From NCBI GenBank assembly GCA_029718625.1, contig CM056383.1:14501066-14565065 (forward strand): DNA of 64,000 nucleotides, written 5' to 3'. Each line of letters starts with the position of its first letter. Positions within the stretch are counted from its first letter, which is position 1. This document shows positions 25,251 through 36,975 of this stretch, in pieces. Origin of the DNA: Synaphobranchus kaupii. Its lineage: Eukaryota; Chordata; Actinopteri; Anguilliformes; Synaphobranchidae. The notes beneath the pieces were generated by a model. The model was given only the letters and a program-made list of their open reading frames with translations, did not search any database and was not told the DNA's origin. Made by a program: the position numbers and the translations under genes.

Positions 25251-26600
25251 CAGTGCTCTTAGTTGTCAACGTGCATCAGTATTTGAGGTCATCACCTGTC
25301 AAAATATTGACCTGTTGAGTATTTTCAGATCAGGTCGGCTGTGGAATTTTTTTTATACTCTTCTCAAGGAACTCAAAGAGGATGAGTTCTAAATCCTCTC
25401 TCTCCCTCTCTCTTGCTCCCTCCCTCCCTCCCTCTCTCTCTTCTATCCCTCCCTCTCTCTCATTGCCCTATCGCCCTCCCTCCTTCTCCCTCATTCTCTC
25501 AAACTCATTCCCTCTCACTTTGTCACCCCCCACCCTCTCTTACTGAAGTTCAAATTGTGATTTTTCGGCATGGCTTCAATATCCCATTTCCGTCACCCAC
25601 TCTGTGCTAGGGAAATGAAGCAAAAACAAAACTACACATATAAATAAAACAAGCCGAGTTGGATGGCTTCTCTTCTGATCTGCGGCAAGATGCCGGTTCG
25701 GTCTGTCACCTCTCCTCCGACACCGTTTCCCAACAATTTACCTTGCGCTTTTCACAATTTTTCTTTACTCAACCACAAAGGTGTGTTTTTGTGTGTGCGC
25801 GTGTGCGTGTGTGTGTGTGGGACGCAGTCTCACAGCCTAACCCCCCCCACCCCCCTAGTCCAGTCAGTTCTAGGCATGCAGCTCACTTTCGGTAGCAACA
25901 TTCCATGGCAACATGACTCTTGTCACTGTCTGTACAAGTCCCTTCACAGGGTGGGTTTAACAACTCAGCTCCATGACTTCAATTTTCCAGAGCTAAAGGA
26001 CAGGGCAGCAAGGACTCTCATCTTAGCAGGGACACCCAGGGTGTCACACAGCTGATCCAGCTAATGGTGGGACACTATTCCGGGTGCAATTTAGAACTTG
26101 GGTCGGATCTTTGTTATGATAAAGAAATTCTGCTCACGGTGACAGGGTGTGCGTGGCCAGTGACCTCTCGCGTTCTTGGGCTGAAATGGCACAGCCTGTC
26201 TCAGGAAACTGCCAACAATTTTTGAGTAGCCCGGGTAACAAGCTTGGCTGAACCGCAGGCTTGGCAGCTAATTTTCACAGACTATTCCTGTTCAGATACA
26301 AGCAAGGTGCACACACTTCATGCTGTTTTACGGTTTGTCTAAATTCCTGAGACACGCTTAATGAAACGGGGGTCCAGTAAGTCTTCATCATCACCTTCTT
26401 GGCACAACAGAAGTCTTCTTTCGTAAATGCGTTAACATTTCTCATTGCCTTCACATATTTTGCACACACTTTTTCAAAACAACATAGCTCTCACAGAAAG
26501 ACACAAAAAATTGCATTAATTCTGACAAACATTTAGTGACAGCTGATAGAAATGACTCTTAAAAGTATACATTTCTAAACTTCTTTGCACAATTGTTCAT
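25251..26600. other. No gene seen; CT-rich and short GT tracts
   Basis: 25396-25520 is CT-rich (ctccctccctccctctctct), giving spurious Leu/Ser/Pro ORFs. 25778-25819 is a short imperfect GT tract. The open frames at 25659-26055 overlap these and lack domains. Confidence 0.5.
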
Positions 26601-27257
26601 TCAGCAATCAGTTCTCATCCATCTATAAAAGAGGCCAAAGGCAGTTATTTGTAAGGAGAGGGAGAAGCCGTGGTAGAGGGGCTCATACAAGAGAAGTTTG
26701 CATGTGTGGTGGAGGAGACAGTTTCAACTGAAAATCATTGACCGTGTTATCAATCATTGACTGTCCATGAGAGAAGCTAGGCAACGGATCCAGCCCAATC
26801 TAAGTTGGGACACTGTGGCTTCTATTGTCCAAATTTTTCAGAATGAGAATAGGTAGGTAAGTCACAATGTTGACACTGTTGGGAGAACAATAATCAGTGT
26901 GCTTACAGTAATGCAGTGTTTCATTAATGCCACTTGTGTGTAATGTAGGTGGGTAGGCTTCTTCTTTTTGCTTCTCCCATCTGGGCCCCGTTTCCCAAAA
27001 GCATCTTAAAGTTAAGATCAGCTTAGAGTGTTTTGTGTTTAATTAAATTTAAAAAGATAAAGATAGAGGGAGAAACAGCCAAAAAACTAATTATGAGAAA
27101 CAAACAGTGAAATTAATATAAAAACAAAATAGCCTGACATCATTTTTACTCAAAAATCCAATTGGAAAAATGGGCCTTGAGTTATTTACCTCAAGGTTTT
27201 TTTCTCCTTTCACAGGGTACCAGCTAATGAATTTCACATTAACAGTAAATAAATAAG

Positions 27258-27597
27258 TACTGTTTTTCACAACTGCTTACACACATTTCCTGAAATTATA
27301 CTCCATTTCCCAAAAACTATAAACAAAAAAACCCTAATCTCGACTCACACTGCTCTGGCCAAACCCAAGACTTCCAAAACAAAATGAAACACTACTCAAA
27401 AACATCTTCCATCTAAATTACAGTTTTTTCCCCAACAGGTAAGACACATTACCTGAAATGATGCTCCATAAACACAAAATGATAAACACAAAACCAAAAA
27501 TGCACAATGATCTCTTCGAACCTCAAACGTCTATAACAAAATCAAACACTCTACTCAAAAACATATCTTCCATCTAAATCAAACGTTGCCTTCCGAT
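27258..27597. repeat. Diverged ~155-bp duplication next to the minisatellite
   Basis: A block (acacatttcctgaaattata..., ending aaaaacatcttccatctaaat) at about 27287-27420 is repeated imperfectly at about 27443-27581. The sequence begins with actgtttttcacaactgctt, which looks like a Tc1-type terminal repeat, so a small non-autonomous element may start here; no matching right end was found. Confidence 0.5.
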
Positions 27598-28887
27598 GGC
27601 ACACTACTGAATACCCATTAAATCAGCTACACAGACACTACACAGAGACTACACAGAGACTACTGAATACCCATTAAATCAGCTACACAGACACTACACA
27701 GACACTACTGAATACCCATTAAATCAGCTACACAGACACTACTGAATACCCATTAAATCAGCTACACAGACACTACACAGACACTACTGAATACCCATTA
27801 AATCAGCTACACAGACACTACTGAATACCCATTAAATCAGCTACACAGACACTACTGAATACCCATTAAATCAGCTACACAGACACTACTGAATATCCAT
27901 TAAATCAGCTACACAGATACTACTGAATACCCATTAAATCAGCTACACAGACACTACTGAATACCCATTAAATCAGCTACACAGACACTACTGAATACCC
28001 ATTAAATCAGCTACACAGACACTACTGAATACCCATTAAATCAGCTACACAGATACTACTGAACACCCATTAAATCAGCTACACAGACACTACTGAATAC
28101 CCATTAAATCAGCTACACAGACACTACTGAATACCCATTAAATCAGCTACACAGACACTACTGAATACCCATTAAATCAGCTACACAGATACTACTGAAT
28201 ACCCATTAAATCAGCTACACAGACACTACTGAATACCCATTAAATCAGCTACACAGACACTACTGAATACCCATTAAATCAGCTACACAGATACTACTGA
28301 ATACCCATTAAATCAGCTACACAGACACTACTGAATACCCATTAAATCAGCTACACAGATACTACTGAATACCCATTAAATCAGCTACACAGACACTACT
28401 GAATACCCATTAAATCAGCTACACAGACACTACTGAATACCCATTAAATCAGCTACACAGATACTACTGAATACCCATTAAATCAGCTACACAGACACTA
28501 CTGAATACCCATTAAATCAGCTACACAGACACTACTGAATACCCATTAAATCAGCTACACAGACACTACTGAATACCCATTAAATCAGCTACACAGATAC
28601 TACTGAATACCCATTAAATCAGCTACACAGATACTACTGAATACCCATTAAATCAGCTACACAGACACTACTGAATACCCATTAAATCAGCTACACAGAC
28701 ACTACTGAATACCCATTAAATCAGCTACACAGACACTACTGAATACCCATTAAATCAGCTACACAGACACTACTGAATACCCATTAAATCAGCTACACAG
28801 ACACTACTGAATACCCATTAAATCAGCTACACAGACACTACTGAATACCCATTAAATCAGCTACACAGACACTACTGAATACCAATT
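27598..28887. repeat. 34-bp minisatellite, about 36 copies
   Basis: Unit: acactactgaatacccatta followed by aatcagctacacag, 34 bases. I count 36 units carrying ttaaatcagct plus a final partial one. Units are nearly identical. The main variant is C or T in acaga(c/t)actac, with the T form after units 8, 12, 16, 19, 21, 24, 28 and 29. Near the left end, three units carry one or two extra 11-base acagacactac or acagagactac pieces. 34 is not a multiple of three, and no long frame runs through. There are no unique spacers, so it is not a CRISPR array. Confidence 0.97.
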
Positions 28888-29204
28888 ACTCACTGGCGAG
28901 ATCTATTCAAAACACTACTATACAAACTTGTTACAGCAATGAATCAGGAACCATATGCTTTTTTTCAGAACAACCTCTATGTATTTAGAATTGTGCTACT
29001 GTAATCTTCATAAATTACGCAAGTGTGCAGATAAAAGAATACAAAATCAACTTTCAAAAATGTTATTACCTGAATGTGCTGTACAGTAAACTGAAGTTGG
29101 GTGAAAAAGTAATGCACGAATAGGAAAGTCAAAAGTAGAGTACAAATAGGAAAGTCAAAAGTAAAGTACAGTAAAAAATAATTCCCAAGTACTCAACTAT
29201 AATT

Positions 29205-31227
29205 CAGTTTTTTACAATCATTTTGGCGCTAATCTCACAAGTTTGTGCTCAATTTTCAAAACCTTAGACACAAAATTCAAAACGGTCAGCACTTGTAACA
29301 CAGCCTGTCCTATGTTCAAAACCTTGCATTGTGCATTCATATCTTTGAAGTAATCTTGCACTTCAGAATCATTGGTTCAAATAACTAATTTATCATAAAA
29401 TACGAAAGAAACATTAGCTTAGGTCACCCAAACACAAGATACCGATAGCTTCACTGTTTCGTTGTTTTTACAATTCTTTAATATTGCAGTAAAAAATACT
29501 TGATACATGTTTCAATATGGTTCTTTTTGTGGTTCTAAATAAAGGGAATAGTAGAGACAGTAGAGTGGAATCATTGAACAAAATCAGAATTTATTTTTAA
29601 AAATACAATTACAACATAGGTTTCTTTGAATCATAGCAACAAATAAATACAGTAATTATAGCTACAAAGTGAAAAAAACTTCCTCAACTGCAGTGAAAAA
29701 CAAAAAATACAATAATAACAGTTGCGACCTCTGGCTAGGTTGAAGCCTGCCTCGTCCACAAAGAGGAATTTGTGGTGGTTCTCTTCAGCATCCAGCTCCA
29801 TCACCCTCTAAAAAGAAATTGAAAGACAATTACCCAACAGAATAATGTAGATCAAACTTGAATCTTTGACAACAGGAATCTTGAAACTGAACATACTCAG
29901 TACGCAGTTGCTTCACTCTATCTGCATTACTTTCAAAAGGCACCATCTCTTTTAGAGACACCTGGTGCCTTTTCAGAATGCATGCAATAGTTCGCAGACT
30001 TATGGCCTCCACCTTGTTGAACATGTCGTCATTGTCAATGATGTGCCGCTGAATTTTGGTCAGGTGTACATCAATTCTGTCAGGGAAAACAAACAATACA
30101 TCCAGTTACAACACCTACTGTGTGGTATGCAGTGGCATGCATTATACAGTAATTTGACAATTGAGAGTAATGCAATTCTCATGGCGGAAAGTTCTGATGA
30201 TTGAGATTGTCACTGTTGATCTCCTGAGGTTTGTCTGAATCATTGTAGCTGTTGTCATTGTCATGCCACGATTTATGACAAGGTCCACAACTATTGTTCG
30301 GATTTCTTTGGACACTCTTTGCTGTTGCCATCACTGTCTTAGTCCGTGGCCTTTTCCTCTACCACCCCCCCCCCCCCCCCACCTCTCAAACAAGGCCCAT
30401 GGTCACCTCTCTGATGAGGCCTAAGCCCCCCTCTAAGACGAGGTCTACGGCCACCTCTATGAAGGGGTACTTATCCTCTGCCATTCCCTTGACCACCGTC
30501 CTCGTCCTCCTCCTCATCCTCCTCTCACTGCTTGATCTCTATTCTGATGTGGATCATCTACCTGCTCCATGTTTTTGCTATGTTGTTGCAGGTGGATACA
30601 GACCCTTTTATACTCTTACCACAATGTGAAACCAGTCATCATTACTGTAACAAGTTATTATTGGAAAAGCCAAGAAAATGGCCTATATACATAGTCAAAT
30701 CTGAAAACATTGTCTGGAATAGTGGGACCATAGGAACAGTATCTGATAAAGGATGATGATGACATATTTCAAAGATAATGTAGTAAAATTGGTTCATGTT
30801 CCAAACATTCTTTATCATTAAACATTCATGATCTAAACATGGAATGTTGCTACAGTAATCAGTTTACATAAACCTATGCATTATTAGTAATGCTACAGTT
30901 ACTTATCATTTTGAGCAGTTGGATTAATTGATAGTTAGATGCATTGTAATGAAATGAAAAGACAGTCACATCATATGCAATGTGTGTACTGCATTTTGAA
31001 ATGCTAATACTTTGATGGTAAGTTGTGTCATTGTGAACAAATTATTTGGGTCAGTGAACAAATTATTTTAGGTTTATGTGTATTGTATTCATGCAATTGA
31101 AAAAGGTGTTTAGAGTGTTGAAAAATGATGATGGCATTTTGATGATCTGTTTTGAGTTTTGTGTCTACAGTTTTGAAAAATGACCACAAGGTTCTGAAAT
31201 TAGTGCCAAAGTGATTGTAAAAAACTG
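29205..31227 (-). mobile_element. IS630/Tc1-like transposon, nested, reversed copy
   Basis: Terminal inverted repeats of about 33 bases: left cagttttttacaatcatttt, right (reversed) cagttttttacaatcacttt, about five mismatches overall. TA follows the right end (31228-31229); the left neighbour is TT, probably a mutated TA. The interior carries a minus-strand transposase remnant. It lies between exon-like parts 1 and 2 of the plus-strand relative, so it apparently inserted into that gene's intron. Confidence 0.7.
29703..30500 (-). pseudogene. IS630/Tc1-like transposase N-terminal half (nested copy)
   Basis: On the minus strand, from about 30500 downward: an Arg/Gly-rich start spread over several frames (with a 17-to-20-base C run on plus giving a Gly run), then EIRTIVVDLVINRGMTMTTA and SIIRT near 30190-30330. 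An acceptor-like tgacag near 30075-30082 precedes IDVHLTKIQRHIIDNDDMF. After it come EAISLRTIACILKRHQVSLK and RTEYVQ (29887-30078). A second acceptor-like ttctttttag ends at 29808. RVMELDAEENHHKFLFVDEA and GFNLARGRN follow (29703-29807). The protein ends after the first catalytic Asp; the second Asp and Glu are deleted. Same domain order as the plus-strand copy, so the two are relatives. Confidence 0.72.
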
Positions 31228-32257
31228 TAAATAAGGAATAAAAAAAAGTTGGTACATCAGACTATGGAAAGAAAAAATAATGTGACGATGTGGCAGAGGA
31301 TAAATCTTCAATCCTGACCAGAAGGCTGCCATTTTAGATATGGTCATAGCAATCAATGCAATCAGACTACATCAAATCCAGGCAGCACTATTTGCAGATC
31401 AGGGAACATTTAGAAATGTCAATAATGTGAGTTTGTCTACCATTGATCGAGTCCTGAAATGCAACCATGTCAGAATGAAGCAGCTACAGTATATAGAGTC
31501 CCATTCCCAAAAAAAACGATGACCTTGTGAAGGAGGCAAGGCTCGAGTATGTGCAGGTAAGGATTTGTAACTGTAATACCTTGCCTTGCCTTACAGTACA
31601 GACAGCTGGAATAATTTGCCTTGCAGATTTTCTCTTTTCTTAGAGAATCGTGGAGCTTGAAGCTGAAGGAGTACATCACATTTTAATTTATGTGGATGAA
31701 GCCGGCTTCAATCTCTCAAAAGTGAGGAGACATCATCGGCCAGAGGGCTACTGTTACAGTGCCAGGTCAGATGGGTGCCAATATCACAATGCATGCTGCC
31801 ATTTCCAATGCTGATGTCCTTTGCCATATACTGACCTTCAGTCATACAACAAAGACCACCTCATCACGTTTCTTCGCTGTACAAAATACTAGTTCCACCA
31901 GAAGAGAGAGGGCTGTTGAGGCCTGGCATATCTCAGTTTGTCATCATTTGGGACAGTGTTGCCTTCCACCACTCTCACCTTCACCCCGTATGATGATATT
32001 TCCACCCTGCCTACTCTCCCTTTTTGAACCCAATTGAGGAATTATTCTCCGGCTGGAGACGGAAGGGGTATGATCCCATGACCAGATGTCCCTCCTGGGG
32101 GCAATGAACACTGGCTGCCTAGAAATCCATGCAGAGGATTGCTCGGGATGGATATGCCGTGCAAGGTGGCTTTTTCCCTTGGTGTATTGCAAAGGAAAAC
32201 ATCCAACGGGATGTTGATGAGAACATGCGGCCTGATCGTCAGGAACAAATGGACTAA

Positions 32258-35200
32258 ATGTCAACGTCTGAGTATTTCAAGTATTTATGTTGGCTTTTCT
32301 GACCTTTCTCCCCATGAACGTCCTTTTGTTGCTTTTTATTCATGCAGCCTTTGAATTTGAACAGTTTGGAAACATATGCAGTGCAATAAAGATGTTTGTT
32401 TCTGAGTATTTATGATTTTAGGTAAAATTCTTCATTGTTTTTTTGTTGAGGAAAAGAATGCAATACAAGAGCCATGCCTTGAAATGCACGCCCTATTTAA
32501 TTTGGCTACGTGTGTAGGTCTTAGACAGTTCATGGGAAGGACGAGACTTGCACGCAAGAGAAAACGACTGAAGAATTTATTTAAAATCTTTATTTGAAAA
32601 GGGCATCTCAAAGTGAAAGGGGCAAAAAGTAAAAGTGCAGTGGGGATGGTTTTTTCTGGTAAAACCCCCTTCGGAGAAGAAAAAAATCCATGCTGTGATG
32701 TGCTTACTGGCCTTTCGGCACATACTAGAACTAAGTACCAACAAATGGCATAGGCCTACAGCATAAATGAAGCCTGAATAGGTTCATATATATTTTTTGG
32801 GCATTGCATAATGATTGATTAAAAGAATATATTAATTTGATCAGAAGTTGTATTGTTTGATGGACGCATTTGCTTTTGGGGTGTGTGTTTAATGTTTTGT
32901 GAGTGTTGGAGCATTTTGCGAACACGATGTTAATTTGGCCAACAAGTTTAGTTTAACAACTGTGTGTTAACTGTTTTGAAAATGTGACTTCTGAATAGAC
33001 AAAGATGAGAAACAAATAAACAAATGAGAAAAACTGTAAATGTTAATATCAGTGTTAACTCTGCTAAGCTAACTAATATCGCTGGTATGAACTAACTAAT
33101 CCAACTAAGCTAAGCTAAGTTAAGCTAATAAAACTAAATTAAGTACTAAATATACAATTGTGTAAACATATTTACTTTATGCAATGTAATATTCTATGCC
33201 AAACTAATAACCCCTGAACATGTTCTTTGTTCACAAAGAGATTTCCACTGCACTGTGCCTTAGTCTGTGTGTTATCCAAGACCTTAAAAGCAACATAGTA
33301 AAGATGGATCGCAATAAAAGTGTTTTCTTAAAATAGACTATTTATTAATCATTTCAGCAGCCAAACATTTTTCGGCCTACGACCTTCATCAATGTCAGTG
33401 ACAGAATAAACACTTCTCTTCATGTTCAAATTGAAATTGAAATCTTACACCAAAAAAGGTCCAATTTGATTTATGATCAACTACTGTTGCAAGGTTAGCC
33501 ATTAAGCCAGTAGTAATTGGATGCAGTGATGACGATCTAGCAGATCGGTAAGTAGCTTGTTGTTTCGGAGAAAATATCACTGACCCTTTAAACAAGAAGT
33601 GATATTTTACAATTCCCAGGGGCTCCTCTGCACCAACAGTAGCAGGAGTTTGAACCATTTGTCTCTCCAAGGAGGTAGCTAGGTATTAGAAATTGTAGGG
33701 CTTCCGCTGTGGTCTGGGGCAGCGGTCAAGCGGAACGCCCCGAGGGCGTTAACGCAGTGACAAAGACGCTATGCTTCTGCCACCCGTGCTGCCTAATTGG
33801 CCTGCGTCTGATGTTTCCATCTCCGTCCGCTGCGGAGAAGCTGGGCCTTGCCTGCCCTGTCACGCTTTGACGACTGAAGTCGCTCCACTCTCCTGGTCTC
33901 GCTCCGGGATGCCGTCACTCGGCTCCGACATCACTCTGGCTGAAATTTTGACTGCGGGATTTTTGTTTTAGGGTTCACAGGTCAGACCTCTGTGCCCGTG
34001 TTTCCAGTGCGCCAGTCAGCCTGCTCGTTCCTTTGAAAATACAAGTTGACTGACCCATCTCTATTATGGAAAGGATTGGAATTGATGTCCCCATAGTGGA
34101 AAGAACATCAAACTCCTCCATCTTAAAAATAGACAGACTTGGCTTAACCTGCTGTTCAACAGAAGGGGTACCAATAAAGGGTACCAGTTTCACCTCAGGA
34201 CGCCATTTTAAAATGCCACTGCTGCTGGAAACTTGAAAGTGTTCCTGGAAAACTGACACACACACAACCCGTTCACACAGCTTCCACATTCTTACACAGC
34301 CTGTCAAGCATATGTGTGAGCTTACATGTATGTGTTCATGTGATAAAGTCAACATGAGCCATATGTAGGCCTATGCATACAGTAATGCAAACCTCAGTAA
34401 TTGTTTCCCTTTTGGACATTTGCTTGTCTATAATTTTATGCAATATAATATTCTACGCCAAACTAATAACCCCTGAACATGTAAGCTGTTTACCTTTCAT
34501 TTTTTCTGCTTTAGCTGTTCAAAGTAGTTGTCGAAAAGGTGAATATGATAAGTGGTGCATATTTATACTTATGTGTGTTTCTATTTATTTATTTTCATCA
34601 GTTTTGACGTTAAATAATTTAAATCACTCCGTGTCCAAGCACTTCTGACTAATATAGACCATCTAGAGCTCATGCAAAAGGTCACGTGTGTGCGTGTGTG
34701 CCTGCTTGTGAATGTTCATGAATGAAGAGAAAAGTGCTACTCGGATCTTACATTACCTTACATTCATTTAGTAGATGCTCTTATCCATTGTCTTTAGTTT
34801 TATTATTATTATAATTTATTTATTTATTTTTAGTATGTTTGTTTTTTTGGTCTCTGTGTAACACAGATTGTTCTGTGCACTGCTGACACAGTTCTCCCAC
34901 TCTACCCCTCATCTTCATAAATAATGGAAAGAGTATTTACAGAAGAATATTAAATTCATATGTCAAAACGAAATGCTTTATTTTTATATGAATTACAAAA
35001 ATACTGATCCACAGCATGAACTATTATCGTCCACCCCCAACCATCTGTCATTCCCTTAAGTGAGAATAAAATATCTTAAAAATGATAAATAATAAAGGCC
35101 AGTTAGTATTCATGAAGCCAAACACTCCCTGTTTGAATCTTGGAGTTATCTTCTGCCTATGGACATTACAAAACCATTTATTTAAGCTGTAGTCAGCCTG

Positions 35201-35800
35201 TTTCTTCAGAAGAGGTTTCCTGACATTGTGTGTAAAAGGACATGACAAGAAAAAACCCGTGGAATTAAATGTCTACATGTGGCAAATGTTATCTTGGCAT
35301 GAAATTCAGTTACATCCAGACAGGTTATTTTAACTAGGGAAAGTGATGGCTTGTTGTATATTGAATAGATATTCAACTTTTTAAAAGCTTTGAGACAAAC
35401 TGATTTCATTAGCTATCCAATATTGATTGGAAAGTGTGCTTGTGGCCATCTAAATCTCCTAGGGCATGTTATTCTTCCCCGAGGGTGTACTGTACCAATA
35501 ATGCATGGTTATGAAACAGATTTAAATATGTTGCCAATGGAGGCCAGCAAAATGCACTACTTTGCCAAGTAGAATAAAAAAATAAATGTGAAAAACAAGT
35601 TCTGGTGGTGAACTCTCAAAGCTAATTAACACCAAGAAGCTTCATTTAATTTTTTTTCTTCATGCCTTTCTTCTTTTGAACAAAGAACCTAATTTATCAG
35701 CGCATCTGACCAATCTAAACAATATCAAAAATAAGTCAACAACACACTAGTGTAAAAACACTAGTAAAAAATACATGTTATGTAGAAATACGTGTGGGGG
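32258..35800. other. No gene seen
   Basis: Includes the 3' flank of the transposon (aataaa at 32385-32390), a run of ctaagct motifs (33060-33130), a GC-richer unassigned block (33690-33970), and an L2-type tail relic near 34750-34790. The minus-strand frame 33975-34355 (126 codons) shows no recognisable domain. A small perfect palindrome actagtgt-aaaa-acactagt lies near 35746-35765. Confidence 0.45.
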
Positions 35801-36605
35801 TGTTACACTCTCCGTTCCTTCAAGTCCCCGTCCCTGTTTGTGCTCCTTGTTTTACCCTGTTCTTCACGTTTCGTGTCTTGTTTTCACCTTTTCCTGTTTG
35901 TCTCCCTCGTGGTGCAGGCTGGGCGTGTTTTCCCTCTTTGTTGTACTAATTCTCTCTCGCATTTCCTCCGCCTATCACATTCCTTTCCCCGCTTGCATTC
36001 CTGACGCTCTCTTCTCCGTTAATCACTCTCGCATACATTCTCACGCTGCATGCATTCTTTAACTCATTAACTCTCTTATATATTCCTCTGGTCTTCATTG
36101 TCTTGTGCCGGTTCGTTAAGTCTTGTTGGGGCCGAGTTCGCTAAGTTTTCTTAAGTTTTGTTTTTGGAAAAACTCTTGTCTTGTATGGTCTCGTATCTTA
36201 GTCATAGTCACGCTTTGTCTTGCTTAAAGCTAAATCGCTATCTAAGTCTTGCTTCGCCTAGGCAACGAATGCCTCATTGTTTTGTTCATGTCTTGCTGAA
36301 ACTAACGTCTTGTTTTGCTCTGCTCGTCTGCCTGCAGCCACATCCTAGCTCCACACCACGCATCCCTGTCTCCCGCTTCCCGCTCCTCCTCTGCTATGCC
36401 TACCCAGGATTCAGCCACTGTCCAGCCGCTTGCCTGCTCCTCACCCCCGTTCTGCCGCTGTTCGCGCCATCCCAGGATCCAGTCCCTTCCCTAAGCTTCT
36501 CCCTATACTTCTGGAGTTTAGTACGAAGTAATAAATTATCTGGATTATTGGATTTCTGTCTCTGAGTCGTGCATTTGAGTTCAGTCTTTTCTCGGATCCT
36601 TAACA
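35801..36605 (+). repeat. Left LTR of the gypsy-like element
   Basis: Begins tgttacactc and ends ccttaaca, giving TGTTA...TAACA inverted tips. A TATA box (ttatatat) lies near 36076, and a possible polyadenylation region (aataaatta) near 36528. About 805 bp. CT-rich, giving spurious ORFs (35775-36062, 36158-36565). Confidence 0.7.
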
Positions 36606-36623
36606 GAACGAACCGGCCAAACC

Positions 36624-36671
36624 ATGGACCCAGCTGACTCAGAGCAGTTACACCACGCCCTTGCCTGTTAG
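36624..36671 (+). pseudogene. Gypsy-type gag, first 15 codons
   Basis: Directly after the LTR and a short leader, ATG at 36624 opens MDPADSEQLHHALAC and then a stop at 36669-36671. This matches the conserved start of gag proteins of a fish Ty3/gypsy lineage, whose product forms the particle shell. Sequence after the stop is repetitive GC-rich DNA, not gag. Confidence 0.6.
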
Positions 36672-36684
36672 GGCACAGTCATCG

Positions 36685-36975
36685 ACCCTCCGAGTTCCTG
36701 ACCCTTCCTCGTTCCGGACCCCCCCCATGGCCGGAGTGCCGCCGCAGGCCCCTGCGCTATCCGCGGGAACCCTGCACCCGTTCCTGATCCCACGGCGGGC
36801 GTGCCGTCCTTAATCTGGACCCCATGGCCGGGGTGACGTATTCGTTCCTGACCCCCCCACGGCCGGAGGGTCGCCATGTTTCCTGACCCCACAGCCAGTG
36901 TGCCGTCCCAGTTCCTGACCCATCCTAGTTCCTGACCCTTCCTAGTTCCTGACCCTTCCTAGTTCAGCACCCCCA
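36685..36975. repeat. GC-rich degenerate tandem repeat
   Basis: Repeats of gttcctgaccc and catggccgg/cacggccgg blocks; the end (36900-36962) holds three near-identical 18-base units cctagttcctgacccttc. It fills the place of the retrotransposon's coding region. Confidence 0.6.

Larger units (their letters stand above)
26650..32257 (+). pseudogene. Intron-containing IS630/Tc1-like transposase, degenerate
   Basis: Exon 1 (about 26650-26852) starts with an Arg/Gly-rich part. Across two frames it then gives a helix-turn-helix segment, SMREARQRIQPNLSWDTVAS followed by IVQIFQNENR, ending at a good splice donor AG/gtaggtaag. Exon 2 resumes near 31284 (FNPDQKAAILDMVIAINAIR) and continues through NNVSLSTIDRVLKCNHVRMK to EYVQ. 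An 87-base intron with GT...AG ends (31557-31643) follows. Exon 3 contains YVDEAGFNLSK (first Asp 31695-31697), IIWDSVAFHHS (second Asp 31952-31954), NPIEELFSGWRRK (Glu 32036-32038), and ends DRQEQMD-stop at 32255-32257. At least four frameshifts or stops and a deletion between the last two motifs inactivate it. Confidence 0.7.
26600..33045 (+). mobile_element. IS630/Tc1-like transposon with introns, heavily interrupted (outer copy)
   Basis: Parts of one plus-strand transposase occur at 26650-26852, 31284-31556 and 31644-32257, in order and without overlap. Between the first two lie a 34-bp minisatellite and a second, reversed copy of the same superfamily (29205-31227). A polyadenylation signal aataaa follows at 32385. 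The right end is probably near 33045 (...gagaaaaactgta, resembling the nested copy's TIR). The left end is not resolved; a TATAAA at 26623 is a possible promoter. The assignment of all three parts to one element is inference from order and lack of overlap. Confidence 0.5.

Noticed and set aside
25413..25610. Leu/Ser/Pro-rich ORF resembling a signal peptide
   Set aside because: Produced by a CT-rich low-complexity tract.
27598..28887. CRISPR-like regular repeat array
   Set aside because: The repeats are direct and contiguous with no unique spacers, and the genome is clearly eukaryotic. It is a minisatellite.
33975..34355. 126-codon minus-strand ORF as a gene
   Set aside because: No domain, no upstream signals and no splice context; reported only as an unassigned region.
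36158..36565. 135-codon ORF
   Set aside because: Lies inside the gypsy-like LTR and has no domain.
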